6,216 nt of DNA from assembly GCA_903890595.1 (NCBI GenBank), contig CAITBU010000462.1, positions 1-6,216 on the forward strand, given 5' to 3'. The stretch is from an uncultured Holophagaceae bacterium (GTDB taxonomy: Bacteria; Acidobacteriota; Holophagae; Holophagales; Holophagaceae). The notes under the pieces are model-generated. The model worked only from the letters and a program-made list of their open reading frames with translations. It ran no database searches and was not told where the DNA came from. The position numbers and the translations under genes are program-made. Of the stretch, positions 1 to 5,798 are shown piece by piece. Position 1 is the stretch's first letter. The number at the start of each line of letters is the position of its first letter.

Positions 1-128
1 CGCTCGGGACTACCCGTGCGGGGCTTGCAGTAGACGCAGGCCAGGTTGCACTGCTCCGTCACGGAGAGGCGCAGGTAGGTGATCTCCCGGTCGAGGCCAT
101 CCTTCAGGCCTTCCTTCAAGCGCAACAT
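1..128 (-). CDS. moaA: MoaA-like GTP 3',8-cyclase (radical SAM), N-terminal fragment
   Basis: This is the first 42 residues of a minus-strand gene that runs off the left edge. The fragment contains YLRLSVTEQCNLACVYCKP, in which Cys27, Cys31 and Cys34 form the CxxxCxxC site that binds the radical-SAM 4Fe-4S cluster. The run 'YLRLSVT..CN..C.YC' about 18 residues from the start is typical of MoaA, which with MoaC converts GTP to cyclic pyranopterin monophosphate, the first step of molybdenum cofactor synthesis in the cytoplasm. The ATG at 128 is the only ATG between the upstream in-frame stop (147-149) and the motif, and it gives the usual MoaA N-terminal length. No clear Shine-Dalgarno sequence precedes it. 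MoaA usually reads YCMP, whereas this one reads YCKP. The C-terminal second cluster site is outside the window, so another radical-SAM family with a MoaA-like N-terminus cannot be excluded. Confidence 0.75.
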   Translation of the reverse strand, partial: MLRLKEGLKDGLDREITYLRLSVTEQCNLACVYCKPRTGSPE

Positions 129-234
129 GCGCGGCTGCAGGCTGGGGGTCAGCGAGGACTGGGGCGAAAGCACGGGTACTCCACAGGCTCCAGGATGCAG
201 GGTCCAGACGGGAGGGGGCGGGGTTCGTGCCGCA

Positions 235-263
235 GGTCACATGGGTGCTCCTGCCGGTGTCAA
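235..263 (-). promoter_or_regulatory. Possible sigma-70-type promoter for the moaA-like gene
   Basis: On the minus strand a perfect TTGACA -35 hexamer lies at 263-258. About 16-17 nt further on is only a poor -10 match (TGTGAC or GTGACC, 241-235). If real, it would give a leader of roughly 100 nt before the ATG at 128. The rest of the 161-bp divergent spacer (129-289) shows no clear promoter for tatD and no riboswitch fold that I could recognise. The call rests almost entirely on the -35 box. Confidence 0.25.
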
Positions 264-289
264 TGGCCACTCCGTGCGAACATGGAGCC

Positions 290-1069
290 ATGCTCGTGGA
301 TGCGCACTGCCACCTCACTGGCTCCTACCTGGAGACCGACCAGGTGGAGGACACCCTGGCCCGGGCCTTGGCGGCCGGGGTCTCGGGCTTCATTGCCGTG
401 GGCACCGATCTGGCGGACTCCCGGGCCGTGCTGGCCCTGGCTGATCGCTTCCCCGCCGTGCAGGCCAGCCTGGGGGTGCACCCTCACGAGGCTCGGCACT
501 GGTCGGATGCCACCGAGACCGCCCTGGCGGCCTTGCTGGCCCATCCCTCGGTGCGGTTCGTGGGCGAGACCGGCCTGGACTGGCACTACGACCTGAGCCC
601 CCGGGAGGAACAGGAGGTGGCCTTCCGCGCCCAGGTCCGCCTGGCCCTGGCCCTGGGCAAGCCCCTGATGATCCACACCCGCTCTGCGCCGGAGGCGACC
701 CTGCGCATCCTGGACGAAACGGGCGCCGGCGCGGTGGGTGGCATCATCCACTGCTTCAGCGAGGACAAGGCCTTCGCCCTCCGGGCCCTGGACCTGGGCT
801 TCCACCTGAGCTTTTCAGGCATCGCCACCTTCCCCAAGGCCGAGGCGGTGCGAGAAGTGGCGGCTTGGGCCCCAGCAGACCGCATCCTCGTGGAGACGGA
901 TGCCCCCTTCCTGGCCCCCGTGCCCCGTCGTGGCCGGACCAACGAGCCCGCCTATGTGCGCCACACCGCCGAAGCCGTGGCGGCCCTCCGGGGCATCCCG
1001 CCGGCGGATCTGGCAGCCCTTACCACCCGAAACCTGGAGGCCCTGTGCGGCTGGGCGCCCTCCTCCTGA
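290..1069 (+). CDS. tatD: TatD-family metal-dependent deoxyribonuclease
   Basis: A 259-residue cytoplasmic hydrolase of the TatD family (amidohydrolase-type TIM barrel; members are 3'-5' DNases or related phosphoesterases). All expected metal ligands are visible: HxH at His6/His8 (DAHCH), Glu93 (GETGLD), His129 (MIHTR), His154 (IIHCF) and Asp204 (VETDAPFLAP). The family signatures LGVHPH (61-66) and RRGRTNEP (213-220) are also present. Length matches the usual ~260 residues. The frame is open further upstream (ATGs at 227 and 263), but TatD proteins characteristically begin M-LVD-HCH, so the ATG at 290 is preferred. Its Shine-Dalgarno is poor, with GGAG only 2 nt away. The gene is divergent from moaA, and its last 25 bp overlap the next gene. 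The exact physiological substrate of this paralogue cannot be told from sequence; the family assignment is secure. Confidence 0.95.
   Translation: MLVDAHCHLTGSYLETDQVEDTLARALAAGVSGFIAVGTDLADSRAVLALADRFPAVQASLGVHPHEARHWSDATETALAALLAHPSVRFVGETGLDWHYDLSPREEQEVAFRAQVRLALALGKPLMIHTRSAPEATLRILDETGAGAVGGIIHCFSEDKAFALRALDLGFHLSFSGIATFPKAEAVREVAAWAPADRILVETDAPFLAPVPRRGRTNEPAYVRHTAEAVAALRGIPPADLAALTTRNLEALCGWAPSS
1036..1040 (+). promoter_or_regulatory. Internal ribosome binding site for the exported hypothetical protein
   Basis: GGAGG lies inside the tatD coding region, 4 nt before a GTG at 1045. It is the reason for choosing that GTG rather than the ATG at 865, which would sit deep inside tatD. It implies reinitiation or coupling with tatD translation. 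Confidence 0.6.
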
Positions 1070-1716
1070 GCCTGGCGGCACTGGCCGCCCCACCCCTGCT
1101 GGCCCAGGGCCGCCTGCGCCTGCCCTGGGAGCGGGTCGCACCTCTGGACTGGCAGGCGGAGTCCCGGAACAGCGTGGCCTCGGCCCCTGCGCCGCTCCCA
1201 CCTTCCACCGGGGCGCTGCGGGTGCGCCTCACGGGGGACGGCAGCCTACGGGTGCGGGATGCCCGGGGCGTGGTTCGCCTTCAGGCCGGACTGCCGGGCC
1301 GCCCCCTGCGGGCCTGGCGGGACGGGGGCGTGGACCTGCCGTCTGCAGTAGGCGAGTGGGCCTTTCCAGCGGATGCTCCCCTGACCCTTGGGCTGGGGGG
1401 CCTCGACTGGGGCGCCGCTGACTTCCGTCCCTCGCTCCGGGGTCTGCTCTGGGTCCTGGAGGACGGCGAGGGCTTCCTCAGCGTGGTGCATCCGGCCACG
1501 GCGCGGGTGATCCACCTGCCGCTGCCCCCCGGGCGGGACCTGGAGGTGCGCTTCCTCCCCGATCGCCTGGAGGTGGTGGCGGGCGAGGTGGAGAAGGGTG
1601 CCCCCCGGCGCTGGACCCTGCCTTGGATGGGCCTCCTGCCCCGTCTGGCGGCCCTGGCGCCCCGCCCGGACACGGCGAAGCCCGGCACAGCCCTGGCGCC
1701 GTTCCCGCGGGATTAG
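1045..1716 (+). CDS. Exported hypothetical protein, coupled to tatD
   Basis: A 223-residue protein of unknown family; I do not recognise it. The GTG start at 1045 is supported by GGAGG 4 nt upstream and because it begins directly with a signal peptide: (M)RLG, a hydrophobic run of Leu/Ala (residues 5-19), and a likely signal peptidase I cut near Ala20 (LLA-QG). There is no lipobox cysteine. After a Pro/Ala/Ser-rich linker (about 44-55), the mature part has alternating hydrophobic and charged stretches, such as ALRVRLTGDGSLRVRD (57-72), suggesting a beta-rich periplasmic or surface domain. It ends in a Pro/Ala-rich tail. No catalytic motif, transmembrane anchor or cysteine pair is visible. It overlaps tatD by 25 bp in another frame, so co-expression is likely, although a functional link with a cytoplasmic DNase is not obvious. 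The signal peptide and start are fairly secure; the function is unknown. Confidence 0.75.
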   Translation: MRLGALLLSLAALAAPPLLAQGRLRLPWERVAPLDWQAESRNSVASAPAPLPPSTGALRVRLTGDGSLRVRDARGVVRLQAGLPGRPLRAWRDGGVDLPSAVGEWAFPADAPLTLGLGGLDWGAADFRPSLRGLLWVLEDGEGFLSVVHPATARVIHLPLPPGRDLEVRFLPDRLEVVAGEVEKGAPRRWTLPWMGLLPRLAALAPRPDTAKPGTALAPFPRD

Positions 1717-1731
1717 GGCTTGCCCCCGCTT

Positions 1732-1747
1732 TGGCACGCCCTTGGCA
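1732..1747 (+). promoter_or_regulatory. Putative sigma-54 (RpoN) -24/-12 promoter
   Basis: The sequence TGGCACGCCCTTGGCA matches the sigma-54 consensus TGGCACG-N4-TTGCW at every defined position except one (TG instead of TT in the -12 element). The invariant GG (1733-1734) and GC (1745-1746) are exactly 12 bp apart, as RpoN promoters require. Transcription would start near 1758, giving a leader of about 46 nt that ends in the GGAGGG ribosome binding site of the FecR/DUF6600 gene. It lies 15 bp after the stop of the preceding gene, so it would give the repeat protein its own control. An alternative reading is a direct repeat TTGGCA-N5-TTGGCA bound by some other regulator. No enhancer-binding-protein site could be identified. 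Confidence 0.5.
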
Positions 1748-1803
1748 GTGACCTTGTCGGAACCGATCCCCTGTGATCCGGCATCCATCCCCGTGGAGGG
1801 ACC

Positions 1804-3786
1804 ATGAACGCACTGCTCCACCCCCATCGCCTAGCCACCCTGCTCCTGTCTGCCGCCCTGCTGGCCGCAGCACCCCAGCAGCCCCCTTCCGCCCCGCTCC
1901 CAGGCCTCTCTGAGCCCCAGGAGGACGATGCCTATCAGGGCGAAGCCGCTGAGCGCTATGCCATGGTGCGCACCCTGGAGGGGAGCGTTCGCATTCGCAA
2001 GGGCGACCTCGACGAGGACCTTACGCGGGGCACGCCCATCGGCGAGGGTGATGTCGTGGAAAGCCGCGGCCGTGGCGTTCTGCAACTGGGAGAGGGGACC
2101 CGCATCGCCTTTGGCGGCGGCACCCGCTTCACCGTGGGCGCCCTCTTTACGGATCGCAAGGGTGAGCGGCAGGTGCTCTTCCAGCTGACGCAGGGCCGCC
2201 TCCGCGTGCAGCTGGGTGGCGAGTCCAACAGCCAGTTCCGCATCGACACGCCCTCGGGCACCGTGACGTGCAGGGGCCGAGGCACTTTCTCTGTGGAAGC
2301 AGATCCGGACCGCGTGGTGCGCCTGAAGGTCCTGAGTGGTCGGGTGAGCTTCTCCAACGAGCGCGACGAAGCGATGGTGGGTGCGGGCCAGCGACTCACG
2401 GTCTTCACGCCCCAGGATGGCCTGGCGGGCCGGGTGCGCGCCTTCAACACCTTCGGCGGCGACGACTTCGATCGCTGGAGCGAGCGGGCCATGACCGTGA
2501 CCCGAGGCGAAAGCTGGGAGCGCGTGCCTGCGGAGATCCGCCACTACGCCGACGACCTGGATGCCAACGGTAGGTGGGTCCAGTCCGACGAGTTCGGGTG
2601 GGTCTGGCAGCCCCGCGGCGTGGATGAAGACTGGCGCCCCTACTACCGCGGTCGCTGGGCCGCCTACGACGGGGGCATGACCTGGATTTCGGATGAGCCC
2701 TGGGCCTATGTCGCTTATCACCATGGCCGCTGGCACTGGGGTGCGGGGGTGGGCTGGTTCTGGATTCCCGGGATCTACTACAGCCCGGCCTGGGTGGCCT
2801 GGCACCACACGCCCGGGTACTACGGCTGGGCTCCGCTTGGCTACTACAACGCCCCCTGCAACTGGGGCCACAGGGCCTGGGGTGGCGGCTTTGCGTGGAA
2901 CATCGTGGCCGTCGGTCATATCAACCTGTTCCAGATCAACCTCCACATGCACCGGGATGTCACTGTCTTCCGCACCTTCAATGGCGGCCGCGATCTGCGA
3001 GCGCCCTGGCAGCGCACCCCGCTCATCGTGACCCGGGCTGAGTTCCGGAACCCCGCCCAGATGCAGGCGGCCTTCCGGCACGATGTCCACCGACAGCGCC
3101 AGGTGGCCTACGAGCGCCATGCCCAGGTGACCACTGGCCGAGTCATTGTGCGGCGGGAATTGCGTCCCGACGTGCGCCCGGACGCTCGTCCTGGTGGTCC
3201 ACCCCAGGGCCCCCACCAGACGCCCTTCGAGGAACGGCGCCGTCCGGAAGCGACGCCCCGTGAGCGGCCCCAGGAGGTGCGCCCGGCCAAGGGCGTTGAG
3301 CGCCGCCCCGAAGGCATCACGCCCCGGGAACGCCCCGTGGAATCCCGTCCCAGCAAGCTCGAGGAGCGCCGCCCCGAGGGCACCACACCCCGGGAACGTC
3401 CGGTGGAGCCCCGCCCCAGCACCGGGCCAGAGCGTCGTCCAGAAGTGGTGGTTCCCCGGGAACGTCCGGTGGAGCCCCGCCCCAGCAAGCTTGAAGAGCG
3501 CCGCCCCGAGGGCATCACGCCTCGGGAGCGCCCGGCAGAGACCCGCCCCAACCCTTCGGAGCGTCGACCTGAGGCCGTGACCCCCCGGGAGCGTCCAGTA
3601 GAGCCCCGCCCCAGCAAGGCCGAGGAACGGCGCCCTGAAGGCAATACGCCCAGAGAGCGTCCGATGGAGCCCCGCCCAAGCAGGGAGGAGCGACGGCCCG
3701 ACCCTGCCCCAAGGCCCGAGTCCAAGCCCCAGCCGGCCCCCAAGCCCGAAGCGCCCAAAGAAAAGCCCAAGGAAGAGCGTCACTGA
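1804..3786 (+). CDS. Exported FecR-domain / DUF6600-type protein with Pro-Arg-Glu repeat tail
   Basis: A 660-residue secreted protein. The ATG at 1804 follows GGAGGG (1795-1800). Residues 1-23 form a signal peptide (hydrophobic ATLLLSAALLAAA). Residues about 55-200 are a FecR-type beta domain: a charged EGSVRIRKGD start, GVLQLGEGTRIAFGGGTRF (91-109), FRIDTPSGTVTCRGRGTFSV (145-164) and LKVLSGRVSF (174-183). Residues about 245-360 are rich in Trp, Tyr, His and Gly, with motifs such as YYRGRWAAYDGGMTW (280-294) and PGYYGWAPLGYY (337-348), typical of the DUF6600 region found after FecR domains. From about 452 the protein is a disordered Arg/Pro/Glu tail with seven ~22-residue repeats, ending in a Lys/Pro/Glu segment. 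It lacks the cytoplasmic anti-sigma helices and internal transmembrane segment of classical FecR, and no sigma-factor gene adjoins it, so an envelope or matrix role is more likely than sigma regulation. Domain calls are good; the function is unknown. Confidence 0.9.
   Translation: MNALLHPHRLATLLLSAALLAAAPQQPPSAPLPGLSEPQEDDAYQGEAAERYAMVRTLEGSVRIRKGDLDEDLTRGTPIGEGDVVESRGRGVLQLGEGTRIAFGGGTRFTVGALFTDRKGERQVLFQLTQGRLRVQLGGESNSQFRIDTPSGTVTCRGRGTFSVEADPDRVVRLKVLSGRVSFSNERDEAMVGAGQRLTVFTPQDGLAGRVRAFNTFGGDDFDRWSERAMTVTRGESWERVPAEIRHYADDLDANGRWVQSDEFGWVWQPRGVDEDWRPYYRGRWAAYDGGMTWISDEPWAYVAYHHGRWHWGAGVGWFWIPGIYYSPAWVAWHHTPGYYGWAPLGYYNAPCNWGHRAWGGGFAWNIVAVGHINLFQINLHMHRDVTVFRTFNGGRDLRAPWQRTPLIVTRAEFRNPAQMQAAFRHDVHRQRQVAYERHAQVTTGRVIVRRELRPDVRPDARPGGPPQGPHQTPFEERRRPEATPRERPQEVRPAKGVERRPEGITPRERPVESRPSKLEERRPEGTTPRERPVEPRPSTGPERRPEVVVPRERPVEPRPSKLEERRPEGITPRERPAETRPNPSERRPEAVTPRERPVEPRPSKAEERRPEGNTPRERPMEPRPSREERRPDPAPRPESKPQPAPKPEAPKEKPKEERH
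3229..3684 (+). repeat. Seven tandem in-frame 66-bp repeats
   Basis: These encode residues 476-627 of the FecR/DUF6600 protein. The unit consensus is about ERRPEGxTPRERPVEPRPS plus three variable residues. The PRERP cores start at residues 485, 507, 529, 551, 573, 594 and 616, so the period is 22 residues except for one 21-residue step. DNA similarity is high: 3388-3421 and 3454-3487 are identical over 34 bp at exactly 66 bp distance, which points to recent duplication rather than selection on amino acids alone. First and last units are the most diverged, as expected for an array that expands from the middle. Confidence 0.92.
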
Positions 3787-3820
3787 GCAGCAACAGGTTC
3801 CTTTTACCCGTATTCCATTG

Positions 3821-3852
3821 AGGAAAAGGGCCCCGCATGGGGCCCTTTTCCT
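3821..3852. terminator. Bidirectional intrinsic terminator
   Basis: A perfect 14-bp inverted repeat: AGGAAAAGGGCCCC (3821-3834), loop GCAT, GGGGCCCTTTTCCT (3839-3852). The GC core is flanked by AAAA and TTTT inside the stem, so it reads as a hairpin with a short U-run on both strands. It lies 34 bp after the stop of the FecR/DUF6600 gene and 41 bp beyond the stop of the convergent acyl-CoA dehydrogenase gene, where it would end both transcripts. Confidence 0.88.
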
Positions 3853-3854
3853 AT

Positions 3855-3875
3855 CTCCGCCGCGCAGCGGCGGAG
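3855..3875. other. Second GC-rich hairpin beside the terminator
   Basis: A perfect 9-bp stem, CTCCGCCGC (3855-3863) and GCGGCGGAG (3867-3875), with a GCA loop. It has no T-run on either side. From the acyl-CoA dehydrogenase side it is met just before the main terminator and could help pausing or protect the mRNA 3' end. Its independent function is uncertain. Confidence 0.55.
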
Positions 3876-3893
3876 CAAAGACGAGCGGCTTGG

Positions 3894-5675
3894 CTAGGCC
3901 ACATCAATGGGGTAGGCCCCCCGCTGGATGAGCTCGCTGGCGATGCGGCCGCGGAGGCGGGCGCTGCTGGTGGGGTGAAACTCGGCGAAGGCCTTCACGC
4001 CGGCCAGGGCGTGGCGGAGGGCCTCACCTTCGACCACATCGGCGCAGAGCATGCGGGCATTGCCGTGGACCCGGTGCCAGCTCTCGTTGACGTAGAGCTC
4101 GGTGATGTCCCGGGCCACCTGGGCCCAGCGGTGGCCGCTCTCGAGCATGCGCTCGGCGCGGATGACGGCGCTCTCCATGGCGTAGATCTCCGTGAGCATG
4201 TCGCTCATGCGGGCCATGACCTCCTGGTTGTCGATGAGCTTCTGGCCCAGCACCTGGACCGCCAGGCCGGCGGCCAGCATGCACTGCCGCTTGCTCAGCT
4301 CCACGCCGTGCTTGAGGCGCGCCAGGGGGCCCGTGAAAGACTCGGGCTTGGGTGGGTTCGTGATCTCCTTCGCCACCTGCTGCCCAAACTGCATGAGGGG
4401 CAGCTCGCCCTTCATGGCCCGCTTCAGGAGGGTCCCAGCGATGAGGAGGCGGTTGATCTCGTTGGTGCCTTCGAAGATGCGATTGATGCGGCAGTCCCGC
4501 AGGGCCTTCTCCGGCGGGTACTCGGCGCTGAAGCCGTAGCCGCCAAAGGCCTGCACGGCCTCGTCTGCGACAAAGAACAGGGCCTCACTGCCCCACACCT
4601 TGGAGATGCTGCACTCGATGGCGTACTCGTCGATGGCCGCCATCTTCTCGGCGCCGGCCGTCGGGCTGGTCCAGCTGGTGCGGGCGAGGGCCTCGTCGAT
4701 GTAGCCCACGGTGCGGAAGTTCAGGGCCTCGCACACGAAGATGCGGGCGGCCATGTCCGCCAGCTTCTGCTGGATCAGGCCGAAGCTGTTGATGGCCTTG
4801 CCGAACTGGTGGCGCTCGGAGGTGTAGCGGATGGCGTGCTCGAGGATCCGCTTCATGCCGCCCTGGCTGCCGACGCCCAGCTTGAAGCGCCCGATGTTCA
4901 GGATGCCGAAGGCGATCTTGTGGCCCTTGCCGATCTCGCCCAGCAGGCGGTCCTTGGGGATGCGGCAGTTCTCCATGATGACGGTGCGGGTGGAGCTGCC
5001 CTTGATGCCCAGCTTCTTTTCCTCGGCACCGGTGCTGAGGCCGGGGTCGGTCTTCTCCACCAGGAAGGCACTGAACTGCTCGCCATCCACCTTGGCGAAG
5101 ATCACAAAGATGTCGGCGAAGCCGGCGTTGGTGATCCACATCTTGGTGCCGTTGAGCACCCAGTGGTCGCCGTCCAGCACGGCGGTGGCCTTGGCCCCCA
5201 TGGCATCGGACCCGCTGCCGGCCTCGGTCAGGGCATAGGCCGCCAGCCACTCGCCGGAGGCCAGCTTGGGCAGGTAGGCCTGCTTCTGGGCCTCGGTGCC
5301 GAAGTACACGATGGGGAGGGTGCCGATGCCGGTGTTGGCGCTGTAGGTGACGGCAAAGCTGCCCTGCTTGCTCATCTCCTCCAGCACGAGCATGGCGGTG
5401 CGCTTGTCCACATCCATGCCCTCATAGGCCTCGGGGATCTCCATGGCCAGCAGGCCCAGGGCCCCTGCCTTCTTCATCAGCGACACGGTGAGCGGCAGGT
5501 TGAGCTTGTCGATCTCCTCGTCCAGGGGGATCACCTCGCCTTGCATGAAGTCCCGGGCGGCGCGGGCAAACTCCTTGGCGTCCTCCCCGAACTCCTCGGG
5601 GGTGAACTGGGGCAGGGTCCCAATGGGGGTGAGAAGAAAACTGCCTCCCTTGACCTGCTCAGTGGCGATGCTCAT
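3894..5675 (-). CDS. Acyl-CoA dehydrogenase, long-chain type with C-terminal extension
   Basis: A 593-residue FAD enzyme that makes trans-2-enoyl-CoA from acyl-CoA in fatty-acid beta-oxidation and passes electrons to ETF. The opening VKGGSFL and the length resemble Bacillus FadE (YusJ) and the VLCAD/ACAD9 group rather than ~380-residue short/medium-chain enzymes. Visible features are an N-terminal helical domain (about 25-140), the first signature YALTEAGSGSDAMG (147-160), a middle beta domain with WITNAGFADIFV (180-191), the second signature QAFGGYGFSAEYPPEKALRD (375-394), and catalytic base Glu402 in RIFEGTNEINR. Residues about 440-593 form the extra helical C-terminal domain of VLCAD-like enzymes. 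The ATG at 5675 is chosen over the in-frame ATG at 5714 because GGAGGA (5686-5681) precedes it by 5 nt. The gene stands alone: convergent with the FecR gene and divergent from menG. The chain-length preference is inferred from family only. Confidence 0.95.
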   Translation of the reverse strand: MSIATEQVKGGSFLLTPIGTLPQFTPEEFGEDAKEFARAARDFMQGEVIPLDEEIDKLNLPLTVSLMKKAGALGLLAMEIPEAYEGMDVDKRTAMLVLEEMSKQGSFAVTYSANTGIGTLPIVYFGTEAQKQAYLPKLASGEWLAAYALTEAGSGSDAMGAKATAVLDGDHWVLNGTKMWITNAGFADIFVIFAKVDGEQFSAFLVEKTDPGLSTGAEEKKLGIKGSSTRTVIMENCRIPKDRLLGEIGKGHKIAFGILNIGRFKLGVGSQGGMKRILEHAIRYTSERHQFGKAINSFGLIQQKLADMAARIFVCEALNFRTVGYIDEALARTSWTSPTAGAEKMAAIDEYAIECSISKVWGSEALFFVADEAVQAFGGYGFSAEYPPEKALRDCRINRIFEGTNEINRLLIAGTLLKRAMKGELPLMQFGQQVAKEITNPPKPESFTGPLARLKHGVELSKRQCMLAAGLAVQVLGQKLIDNQEVMARMSDMLTEIYAMESAVIRAERMLESGHRWAQVARDITELYVNESWHRVHGNARMLCADVVEGEALRHALAGVKAFAEFHPTSSARLRGRIASELIQRGAYPIDVA

Positions 5676-5680
5676 GGCTG

Positions 5681-5686
5681 TCCTCC
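5681..5686 (-). promoter_or_regulatory. Ribosome binding site of the acyl-CoA dehydrogenase gene
   Basis: GGAGGA on the minus strand, 5 nt before the ATG at 5675. It settles the start; the longer in-frame option at 5714 lies within the inverted repeat and has no comparable site. Confidence 0.8.
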
Positions 5687-5704
5687 AGGTGGGTATCACG
5701 ATGG

Positions 5705-5721
5705 AAGGGCCCAAGGCCCTT
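5705..5721. repeat. Inverted repeat in the divergent acyl-CoA dehydrogenase / menG spacer
   Basis: AAGGGCC (5705-5711), spacer CAA, GGCCCTT (5715-5721): a perfect 7-bp inverted repeat 30 bp upstream of the dehydrogenase start. An overlapping palindrome CAAGG-C-CCTTG covers 5712-5722. It could be an operator or a leader hairpin; there is no T-run, so a terminator is unlikely. A -35-like TTGACC on the minus strand (5744-5739) lies upstream without a convincing -10, so the promoter of the dehydrogenase remains unplaced. Confidence 0.4.
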
Positions 5722-5798
5722 GCCTAGCCTCTACCTCCGGTCAACACCCACCCTTCGGCCCGGGACCGCCCTCTGCTTCAATGGAGGGAGGAGGTCGG

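Noticed and set aside
227..289. N-terminal extension of TatD from ATG 227 or 263.
   Set aside because: TatD proteins start just before the DxHxH motif, and the added residues show no conserved feature.
79..596. Overlapping plus-strand open frames (79-444 and 195-596) around the moaA-tatD spacer.
   Set aside because: They overlap tatD in the wrong frame, have Pro/Gly/Arg/Trp-rich low-quality translations and show no family motifs.
865..1044. ATG-started upstream extension of the exported hypothetical protein.
   Set aside because: It would overlap 205 bp of tatD, including its Asp204 motif, and would bury the signal peptide. The GTG at 1045 has a good ribosome binding site.
3229..3684. Regular repeats considered as a CRISPR array.
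   Set aside because: There are no unique spacers between constant repeats. The units are contiguous, in frame and coding.
1831..3783. A 650-codon open frame on the minus strand opposite the FecR/DUF6600 gene.
   Set aside because: It is a by-product of high GC and of the biased codons and repeats of the real gene. It has no domain-like pattern and no sensible ribosome binding site, and the plus strand carries a clear signal peptide and FecR/DUF6600 motifs.
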